A stretch of 25,338 bases of DNA. Source: Stentor coeruleus (lineage: Eukaryota; Ciliophora; Heterotrichea; Heterotrichida; Stentoridae). Shown here in pieces: positions 8,509-17,023 of the stretch (within the stretch, counting starts at the first letter, position 1; each line of letters opens with the position of its first letter). Below the pieces are notes generated by a model, which saw only the letters and a program-made list of their open reading frames with translations, was not told the DNA's origin and searched no databases. The stretch covers positions 1 to 25,338 of the forward strand of contig MPUH01001039.1 in assembly GCA_001970955.1 (NCBI GenBank), read 5' to 3'. Both the position numbers and the translations under genes were made by a program.

Positions 8509-11500
8509 ATGCAATCTCCCTTAAAAAAAACTCAAAAAATTCTAAATGACCTAACTCCAACATCCCGAATTACCAATTCAAACCTCATATCCCTAACAAG
8601 TAGAAGTTCCTTACCAAAAACTACCTCAATATCAATCAAAACTAAATTTTTTAACACTTCAGGTTCATCAACAATAAGAATTGCGTCTTCACCAAGAAGA
8701 AAACTCCCAAAATCTTCAAAAAATCTTACACTAAAATCAAGACGATATTCCAATACCCCTGAGTCTTACAAGTTCCAAGATTCCAAGCTTGACTCTGATC
8801 TAAAAAGGCGTAGTTCTCTTAATAGGAGCCAAAAACTCAAATCCCCACGAAAAATCTATAATGCAAATCTTATGTTAAACAAAAGCATAACAAGCCCAAA
8901 ATCTACCAAACCAAATGAAAACTTTAATCTAAACGACTCATCAAAACTAAATCTCAAACCAAAAGCTTTGCTACTTACAGCTAAAAATGAAATCAATAGA
9001 AAACAGTATGAAAATGCTTTGTCGATTCTTAAAGGAATTAAAGATGAAGCTAATCTATCAGAAGCAGTCACCCTACAAGCTATTTGTTATATGCATATGA
9101 TGGATTATGAAAAAGCTTTAAAATATTTTAAATCTTATCTTGTTCAACAAACTCCAAGTGTACTTATGAATATATGCAAATGTTATTGTGGATTACAAGA
9201 TTATGAACAAGCTTTAGAATATCTAAACTCTTGTATAAAAATCAATTCACATTATATACAAGCATATTTCCTAAGNAAACTCTTGTATAAAAATCAATTC
9301 ACATTATATACAAGCATATTTCCTAAGAGGAAAACTTCTTATTGAACTTCGTAGATATGATGAAGCTATAAACGATTTAGTCAAACAAAAGCATCCATCA
9401 GCGTTTTTACTTCTGGCAAAATGCTGGAAAAATAAACGAAATTATGATAATACTATAAATTATTTAGAAAAATATAAAAACAAAGCGAATTATCATGAGA
9501 AGTACCTTTTTGAGCTTGGTAAAGTCCAATATTGCTTTAGAAAAAATCATGAGGCTTTACAGATTTTTGAGGTTTTGGGTAAAAATGAGAAGGGGAATTT
9601 TGAAATTGAGTATTATAAAAGTAAATGTTTGATGTGGGGAAGCAATTATGAAGAGGCTGAGTTACTTTTTGAAAAAATTGCCCAGAACTGTGAAAGTGAG
9701 GAGTTGGCGAACCGGGCGTTGTTTAGGATAGCTCGGATCAAAATGGAGAAATTTGATTTTTTTTCCTCATTTTTCACTATAAGTAGAGTTAAAGGTGTGA
9801 TAAGGTCTAAGAAAAAACGTTTTTATCAGAAATTTATCGAAGCAGCATATTATGTTGTCCAAAGCAATTTCTCAACAGCAATCGACTATTTAACCATGCT
9901 TATACTTGATAATATCTACCCACAAGGTTTAAGCAAATGCTTAATCTTCAGAGCTTTTTCTTATTTTTCTCTTAAGGACTTCTATAAAACTATCTCTGAC
10001 TACCAACATGCTGAATCAATATCCCCACTTGACCCTGCATCTTTATTTAACTATAAAATCTCGTTAGCGGTAATCAGCATTGTTGAAAAAGACTTCCCTT
10101 CAGCATTAAAAACTTTAAACTCTGAGTTTTTTCACAGCTTTTCTAACCCTATATGGCAAATTCTTAAAATCCACACAAAGATTTTCATGAAGTCTAACAA
10201 TTTTGCCCAAATTCTCGAACTTGAAAGCGATATCAAAAGCTTAAAAAATGAAAAAAACAGTGAGTTTTACTTGCTTAAAGCATTTTTTTCATATTTAAAA
10301 AATGATATTGAGCTCACTTTTAAAAAAATAAGCAAGTCATTGAAAATGCCTGATAAAAGATCATTTTTAAGTTTTACAATAAGAGCATTTTGCTTTATTC
10401 ATTATAAAATGTACTCTGAAGCTGCAGATGATTTGACTAGAGCATTATTTTTGAATGAAAATTTAAAGGCTTTAAGAGCTTATCGATCACTTTGCTATTA
10501 TTATTGTGGAAATGAAGAAAAAGCGATGAGGGATATTTTTTATATTACTAATGCTGAAGATTATAATGCTATGTTGTTATCGGTTTATATGCTTGTTGTA
10601 TGTCAGAAATATGAGAGTGCATTAGAGCTTATGGAATTCATAAAGAAGACTAATGAGACTTTGATTTTAAAGGCTCATTGTTATTTATTGTTAGAGAAAT
10701 ATGATGAGTCAATTACAACTTTGCATCAATATGAAAAAGATTCTAGTAATGACATTTATATGATTCAAAACCTCAAATCTCGTAAATTTCTCAGTAAAGG
10801 TCCAGGTATCCTAATAAACTACATTTTCTCTGATTGGTACGAAGCAATCTCTAATTTCAAAAACCTTCAGTTTGACATCTCAATAAGCATCTTTGAAAAT
10901 GTCTTAAATAGCATAAAAGAAACTCAATTCCAACTAATATTCGCTGATACCATAATTTATGAATGTATTCGTCTTGAAATCATTTATAACCTAATCTTAT
11001 GCTGTATTTTATCATCCACACAGTCGAATCTAAAAAAAGCATGTCAATTAATTGAAGTTATAATTGAATTAAGCCAATCAAATCAACAGCCAGCAATTTA
11101 TATTTTATTATCCATAGCTGAAAAAGGTCTTAAAAATACTCATAAATTACAGAAAGCTTTAGAAAAATTAATAGAGATCTCATCAGAAATGTATACAAAT
11201 TTTATAAGCCATCGCGAAATACGCTTAAATCCTATTTTTTATGAGAATGTGTTTATGGAGAATATAGAATATTTTTGTATTCCTGGATATGACAATTTGT
11301 ATATTAGGCCAATTGTCAGATTGCCTATACTCCCACCTCCTTTAGAGATTTCTGATAGTTATGAAGTATTGACAAATTTACTAAGGATTGAAGGACCGAT
11401 TGTTAGACCTGAAGTGCCTTGGCTTGCAAAAGTTAATGATAAGTATATGTTTACAGAAGAGATGATTGATGAAATTTCGAGCTTTAAAAGTGAGAGTGTT

Positions 11501-11509
11501 GTGAATTAA
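8509..11509 (+). CDS. Large TPR-repeat protein, the intact member of a local gene family
   Basis: As given, the frame breaks at an N (9276). Removing one of the two identical 51-nt flanks plus the N restores one intronless frame of about 982 aa from ATG 8509 to TAA 11509. The restored frame joins QAYFL to RGKLLIEL. Residues 1 to about 150 are basic, Ser/Lys/Asn-rich and probably disordered. From about 151 onward the protein is a long array of degenerate 34-residue TPR helices, for example YENALSILKGI, YEKALKYFKSYL, YEQALEYLNSCIKIN and YSEAADDLTRALFLN. TPR solenoids are protein-binding scaffolds. The C-terminus carries RPEVPW (about 949-954) then KVNDKYMFTEE, conserved in both neighbouring pseudogenes, so it marks this family. 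No enzymatic domain was seen and I do not recognise an orthologue. The 5' third is C-rich on the coding strand and the middle is G-rich. Confidence 0.85.
9225..9327. other. Assembly artefact: 51-nt duplication around a single N
   Basis: Bases 9225-9275 and 9277-9327 are identical and flank N at 9276. This is the pattern of two overlapping contig ends placed side by side. It adds 52 nt, which shifts the TPR reading frame. Deleting 52 nt restores the frame exactly, which supports an artefact rather than a mutation. Confidence 0.93.
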
Positions 11510-12239
11510 AAAGTTAAGTTAAGGAGGAATGTGTAAGATTTTAATAGGAATTAATTTTAGGTTAAGAAAAATGAAGATTTTTTTATATTTTCGTAATATT
11601 AAAACATATTCAGAAAGATGAAAAGTATGATCTGTTAAAATATTTTATATTTCTAAGTCATTTACTTAAAATTCAAAGATAAAAAGTATTATTCATTATT
11701 TTACTATCCAAACCTCAAAAAATCATTATCCTCGTGAATTTTGCTTTCCTATGACTGCTCACTATTATCCCCAAATGTTAAAATATATGGTAGAATATCA
11801 AATTCGTTAAAAAATCAACAAAAATGAAAATCTACATTTTTTAATAGCAACTTATAGTTTTATTTTTATTTTTTTAGTTAACTCCAGAAATTATTGAATT
11901 ATTTTAAATTTGTATATGATAAATATTATGAGTTTATGTGTAGTTTTTGTAGTTTCAAATTTAAATACAATAATTTACAAAAATAATTATCAGAAAGCTT
12001 GCTGTTCCTCATGCGTAGCTAATATGAATATAAATCTTCCAAAAAACAAAAAGCTTAAATTTTATTAAAAGCATTTTCTGAATTATCATTAGCACATTTC
12101 CCTTCATAATCCTCACATAAAAATCTCTTACTTACTTTTTAGAATAATTTTCCACAATATGTTCCATATAAAAATGTATCTTGCTCTGTTTGTAACATGA
12201 ACCTCAAGAGCTGCTAAAAGCTCTTGATAACTTTTCCCA
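11510..12239. other. Intergenic region after the intact TPR gene
   Basis: About 730 nt, AT-rich. Most of it shows nothing. The last part (about 12060-12290) contains a minus-strand frame of some 50 codons that reads like real protein, including SGKSYQELLAALEVHV and NRARYIFIWNILWK. A second frame follows, shifted by +1 (CEDYEGKCANDNSEN). This may be a relic of an unrelated gene. I could not assign it to a family. Confidence 0.45.
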
Positions 12240-13442
12240 CTAAAAGATTGAAAAGAAGCAAAATCACACAAATTTATTTAAAAACATATAAAAACACTTG
12301 CGATTTTCATATCATGGTGTAAACTGTGATGCTCTCAATGCATACTTATCAATATTTCTAAATCATTTTCAATGATAATTATTAGATGTAAACTCCTTAT
12401 TGAATGTGAAATTTATGACTTTATAATTAAGGACTTAAAAAAACTCATATTCATGCAAGTATTTATTTATATATATAGCATAATTAGAAATCATAAATTT
12501 CTATATAACAACATTCACAAATCAAAAATATATGAATTAAACGATCCTAATCCACCTTTATTATCATTGTATTTATTAATAATCTGTCATAATCACGGCA
12601 AAGCTCTCAAGCTTCTTGAAACATCCCAATAATTTTTGAGACTACATTTGTAAAAGCTCACTGCAGCTTCCTTTTTGAAAAATTGACTTCTTAATCATGA
12701 GAAATATCCAAGACATAAAGATGAAAAATAATCTTAATAATATAATCCCTCCTCTAAAACTCCTTTGAAGCCATACCCAGAGATAATCTTCAGCAATAAT
12801 GCATACTTTGGATTGAAGGCCTGCAAAACTTCTATCAAAAAGACTACGAATCAACCCAAAAACACTTTGAAATTGCCAACTTATATATAAACAGCAAGAC
12901 CCGTAAATGTAATTCTTAATAGAATTATACGCGTTTTATCTAAAAATTTATATTCATGAACTATAGCTTATAGATTAATTTGTTGAGATATCACTTGTGA
13001 ATACAATCAAAGCTCAGGAAGTATTACTGAAATTATCTAAAGTGAATTCAAAAATATTTACCAGTTTTTGAATGATGAGGAAATAGAACTTAGATTATTT
13101 GGTATATATAAAGAATTGATGCTGGAATTTGTTCAATGAATTAACTTAATCATAAAAATGATTAGTTAAGACCTATTGTTAACTTTTATTTATGTGATTA
13201 TAAGAAATCATGAGTTTTTTATAGGAAATTAAGATATATGTTAAATTGAAATATTACAGCTAACTTTAGATTTTAATATTCTATTGATATACTCAATAAA
13301 CTATTTTTATGATGTATTGTGACTAAGTAAAGTTAATAATAAGTATGTGTTTATAGATAATCTTGTTGAGGATATTGAGATTTGTTCAAGCGAAAAACAA
13401 ATTAATAGCAATAGTGGGATTGAATTTATGTTGGAATTTTAG
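12240..13442 (+). pseudogene. Heavily mutated TPR-family paralogue (direct copy)
   Basis: Pieces in several frames follow the intact TPR gene in order. RCKLLIECEIYDFIIKDLKK at about 12385 matches RGKLLIELRRYDEAINDL. LLSLYLLIICHNHGKALKLLE (about 12562-12620) matches LLSVYMLVVCQKYESALELME. FYQKDYESTQKHFEIANLYI (about 12830) matches the FKNLQFDISISIFENVLN region. KAQEVLLKLSKVNSKIFTSF (about 13010) matches KLQKALEKLIEISSEMYTNF. VNNKYVFIDNLVEDIE (about 13330-13378) matches VNDKYMFTEEMIDEIS, ending at TAG 13440-13442. It contains many stops, frameshifts and a large internal deletion, so no functional protein is possible. Together with the inverted copy this makes three members within 8 kb. Confidence 0.85.
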
Positions 13443-14012
13443 TCAGAGTTTGTTATGGAACTGAAGATTTATAGGATTTTTATTGAAATAAGAGAAATTT
13501 TGTTTGAATTTTCAGCATGACTGTTAATTAATGCAGGACATATTTTGAAAAAATAATTATTAATTTTTGAGTTACCATGCCTTTATGCATTAGTTTTATT
13601 GGTATAAGCCTTGGATTTTAGGATAAAATTTGAATAAGATGCTAATTTGGCATAGGGTAGATTATAATTTTTTTTGATATGCTATATTTTAATGCATGTT
13701 CTTAAAGGTAAAACTTTTAAAGTTTTCATAAAAACTGGGTTAAATACATTATTTACCAATACTTCTTTATATCAAAATCTTAACTAAACACTAAACTCAA
13801 AAAATAATCAAAAACATTAATATTCCAAAGACAAAAAGCTCTAAAAAATTCCAAATACCAAAACTATCCTCCCACTTATTCAAAAAGCTAAATCGCTATT
13901 ACTAAATTTTAAATCTCATCGCAAAATGCCTGACTAGAATAACACTGTATATATTATCCTAACAAATCGTATATTTACTAATGATTCTTTTGAAATCGAC
14001 TTCTCATAAATT
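13443..14012. other. Intergenic, AT-rich
   Basis: 570 nt after the right TPR pseudogene. No reading frame, repeat or motif that I can support. The right part is C-rich and poor in G on the + strand. Confidence 0.5.
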
Positions 14013-14288
14013 TTAATCTCTATATTTCTTTATGAAAATCCGTGTAGGGATTTCTGGAATAGGAATTTTTATCCCTCCTCCTTCGTCACTTGATGATCCA
14101 CTTCCACTTCCACTTTCACTTTCACTTGCGCTTTTGCTTTCTTCTCCTCCTTCAACCTCGTATTCAGATTCTTTGTTTTCTTCACTATCTGATTTCTTCC
14201 CTAAAACATCCTTCAACCATTCACCAAACCATCCATTGGAGTTTGGCTCATATTTATGCATCATCAACCTTCGAGCTAATCTTATCAT
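14013..14288 (-). CDS. Small acidic Ser/Glu/Gly-rich protein, function unknown
   Basis: A 91-codon frame from ATG to TAA. It begins with a short basic, possibly amphipathic segment (MIRLARRLMMHKYEP) and a WFGEWLKDVLGKK stretch (about 20-32). Next comes a low-complexity acidic region rich in Ser, Glu and Gly (about 33-72), and then an IPIPEIPTRIFIKKYRD tail. The strand choice rests on composition: this frame gives a hydrophilic protein with charged clusters, while the overlapping plus-strand frames give Pro/Leu/Ser or His/Phe runs that look like translation of the complement. It stands alone between a pseudogene and a tRNA. It could be a real small gene or a fragment whose other exons I cannot see. 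Confidence 0.45.
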   Translation of the reverse strand: MIRLARRLMMHKYEPNSNGWFGEWLKDVLGKKSDSEENKESEYEVEGGEESKSASESESGSGSGSSSDEGGGIKIPIPEIPTRIFIKKYRD

Positions 14289-15661
14289 CTTTATATATTA
14301 TAAGAAAATAATGTCAGTCTAAAGCTTTAAAATAAATATCAACTTGAGAACTTCATTTAAAACATACCAAGAATCAAATTTTTATTATGATTTTAATCAA
14401 CTATAAAAAATCTGAAAGATAAAGTTTAAAATTAGAAATTATGATTGTTACTGTCAACATTTTATTTAGATTATAGGATTATTTTTTTGCTTTGATATTT
14501 GTGGATTTAAATCTGGGTTTATTGGATTTAGTGGAGAGTTTTTTTGGCAATTTTGTTTGAAGATTGAAATTTTATCTGTGGAGAGTGATAATTTTATGAT
14601 TTTGTGAGAAAAAAGTTATTTATTTAGGAATTAAATAAGATGAAAGAATAGGAAAGGTATGAAGTGATTAGCGATAAAAATTGTTTGATAGATGCGCTTT
14701 GGCTATTAGAAAAAAGAAAAGCATTTGATTTATCAAATAATATATGATTTTTGTAATCAAATCATGATTTAAACTTTTTATCCAGCATAGGACATCTAAA
14801 TAATCATCTTCAAAGTTCCAGATATATAAATTAAAACCTAAAGTGTATATAAACTCATTTAAACTTGTAAATATATAATATTCCCTTGTATACCCAAAAT
14901 TATTAATACTTAATATAATCAAACTAATAGAGTATATAAATTTATCAAAAATTATAAAAGTATATATCATCTATATTGCAAGTATTTTACATAATAGTTT
15001 TTTCTAAACATCTTAAAATAAATCAAAAAAACTAACCTTAAAAGTGCTAAAAATTTATAAAAAAACTTGTCTTTTTACTAGTAATCCAATTAAAAAATCA
15101 GCTGAAATTTTTAAAAATATTTCAAGCCTGCCATATAAGATCCTTAAGGCTTTTGAATATAAAAAAGATATTTTTTATTTAGATGAGAAACATTGAATTT
15201 TATTTTGTCAGGAGCAAAAATTATCTTTTTTTATAAACTTTTCATTTTGACCAATAAAATCATTTATAATAGAAACGCAAGCTTAAAATGATAATTTTAT
15301 AGTTGAAGGATGTGCAAGAAAACGATAGATTAGAATAAAGAAAGTATATTTTTTAATGAAATATACTTAAAAACTGTATTTTATATAATAAGATAAATTA
15401 TCAAGACGTAAATTTTTTAGTAATCATTATAAGACATTTTAAAATATTGAATAATTATACTTTATTCTTTTAAAATTGTAAATACTTATAGAATTTAAGA
15501 TTTCATATGTAATGAAAGCTGTTAATACTCATAAAAATATTTTGCATATATTTATTAGTAATTTTAGCCAAAAATAATTCAAGCTCTTTTGTTGCTTTGC
15601 TCTAACTAATTTATTGTATGCATTTTTTTCTATTATATAAAGCATTATTCATTTTTTGTAT
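14289..15661. other. Long intergenic region, AT-rich
   Basis: About 1.4 kb. One 100-codon minus-strand frame (14668-14970) rich in Ile, Leu, Tyr and Phe is within what chance allows in DNA this AT-rich, so it is not called. Nothing else was seen. Confidence 0.5.
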
Positions 15662-15667
15662 AAAAAA
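15662..15667 (-). terminator. RNA polymerase III terminator (T6) of tRNA-Gly
   Basis: Six consecutive T on the minus strand immediately follow the discriminator base of the tRNA. This is the standard Pol III termination signal, placed as expected. Confidence 0.85.
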
Positions 15668-15738
15668 TGCATCAGCCGGGAATTGAACCCGGGTCGAGAC
15701 GATGGCAACGTCCCATTCTACCCCTAAACTACTAATGC
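15668..15738 (-). tRNA. tRNA-Gly (anticodon GCC)
   Basis: 71 nt including the discriminator A. The acceptor arms GCATTAG and CTGATGC pair over 7 bp with one T-G pair. The D arm is GTTT/GAAT. The anticodon arm GGACG/CGTCT encloses the loop TTGCCAT with anticodon GCC, and the T arm CCGGG/CCCGG encloses TTCAATT. There is no intron, and CCA is not encoded, as normal for eukaryotes. The order and loop sequences match eukaryotic tRNA-Gly(GCC). The internal B box reads GGTTCAATTCC, close to consensus. Confidence 0.97.
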
Positions 15739-16120
15739 TTGAGTTTTACTTCATCTTTTTCTTTATATATCTTACAACTCTTTATCATATTTACAAGAAA
15801 ATCATATTTTTATTATTAAAGCTTTTGACAAAAGATGTTAAAAAAATATATGCGCCTTTTGAATAATCACTATAAAACCTTAGCTCTTCAAATGTAACTT
15901 TCAGCTTTTTCAATTTAAAGCTTTAAGTATGTCATAATTCTATCATTATTCAATAACTATAACCTTCATTTATCTAATCAACATCCAAACTTTCATTCAA
16001 AAATCTTCATTTACCCCAATTTCCAAGTCATTCTACTCCTATCAATAATCTACCATATCAACATTCAAACATTTATTACCAAACACAAGAAAATCCAAAA
16101 AAAATATAATATAAAATCCT
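15739..16120. other. Intergenic between tRNA-Gly and the ADP/ATP carrier gene
   Basis: 382 nt between two diverging genes. It must contain the carrier promoter and the upstream flank of the tRNA. The half next to the carrier start is C-rich and G-poor. No motif is recognised. Confidence 0.5.
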
Positions 16121-17008
16121 ATGAAAAACTCTTCCAACAGTTTTCTTATCGATTTCACTATTGGAGGGTTTTCTGCAGGGTTATCCAAAGTAATAGTCGC
16201 TCCAATTGAAAGAGTAAAGCTTTTACTCCAATTACAACATGTGGCAAAAGGTTTAGAAGGTAAAGAAAAATACAAAGGGATTATTGATTGTGTATGTAAA
16301 GTATATAAAACACAAGGACTTTTGAGCTTTTGGAGAGGAAACACATCAAATATTATAAGGCATTTCCCAGCACAAGCTATAAATTTTGCTATTAAAGAAC
16401 AAATTAAACCTTTATTAAACTGTGAAGGTAATGGGTTTATTGGAAAAACTATTATTAATTTTGTTGCTGGAGGCTTTGCTGGAGCTTTTTCATTAAGTTT
16501 GGTTTACCCTTTGGATTTTATTAGAACACGAATGGCTGCTGATGTTGGTAAAGAGAAATCTGAGAGAGAATTTTCTGGAATAAGCAGTGTGGTTAGGAAG
16601 ATTTGGCTTTCAGATGGGATTACAGGTTTCTACCGAGGTATTTCTATTGCAATCCCAAATTCATTCATATACCGATCTCTGTATTTTGGGGGTTTTGACA
16701 CAGGCTTGAGTCTTTTTTCTGATAGCCAAAGGGCCAATGTTTTAAACATCTGGGCCTTGGCCCAAATCATTACTCTTACAGCAGGTCTACTTGTCTACCC
16801 TCTAGACACAGTCCGCCGCCGTCTAATGATGCAAAGCGGAAGACAAGATATTCTTTACGCTAATACCCGAGACTGTTTCCGAAAAATCTACACAACCGAA
16901 GGTGGTATTCTCGCATTCTACAAAGGTGCCGCAAGCAACTGCATCCGAGGCTTAGGCGGGGCACTAGTCCTTGTATTCTACAACAAAGGCAAGACCCATT
17001 TATCCTAA
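16121..17008 (+). CDS. Mitochondrial ADP/ATP carrier
   Basis: A 295-aa member of the mitochondrial carrier family that exchanges ADP for ATP across the inner mitochondrial membrane. Three homologous repeats of about 100 residues each carry the P-x-[DE]-x-x-[RK] signature: PIERVK (28-33), PLDFIR (130-135) and PLDTVR (227-232). The hallmark RRRMMM of ADP/ATP carriers appears as RRRLMM (232-237), with one conservative change. Length is normal for the family and there is no N-terminal presequence, as usual. The start is the first ATG, just ahead of the FxxGGxxAG helix. The gene is intronless and ends in TAA. It converges on the kelch gene with only 15 nt between the two stop codons, so the transcripts probably overlap at their 3' ends. 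A related nucleotide carrier is possible but less likely given the signature. Confidence 0.93.
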   Translation: MKNSSNSFLIDFTIGGFSAGLSKVIVAPIERVKLLLQLQHVAKGLEGKEKYKGIIDCVCKVYKTQGLLSFWRGNTSNIIRHFPAQAINFAIKEQIKPLLNCEGNGFIGKTIINFVAGGFAGAFSLSLVYPLDFIRTRMAADVGKEKSEREFSGISSVVRKIWLSDGITGFYRGISIAIPNSFIYRSLYFGGFDTGLSLFSDSQRANVLNIWALAQIITLTAGLLVYPLDTVRRRLMMQSGRQDILYANTRDCFRKIYTTEGGILAFYKGAASNCIRGLGGALVLVFYNKGKTHLS

Positions 17009-17023
17009 CATAATAAACATAAT

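Noticed and set aside
12642..12854. 70-codon minus-strand frame with hydrophobic residues
   Set aside because: It lies opposite the right TPR relic, whose plus-strand homology explains the sequence.
14032..14322. Plus-strand frames rich in Pro/Leu/Ser and in His/Phe runs
   Set aside because: They are the complement of the Ser/Glu/Gly-rich repeat codons of the minus-strand small protein.
14668..14970. 100-codon minus-strand hydrophobic frame
   Set aside because: About one frame of this length is expected by chance in a window this AT-rich; composition follows base content and no motif is present.
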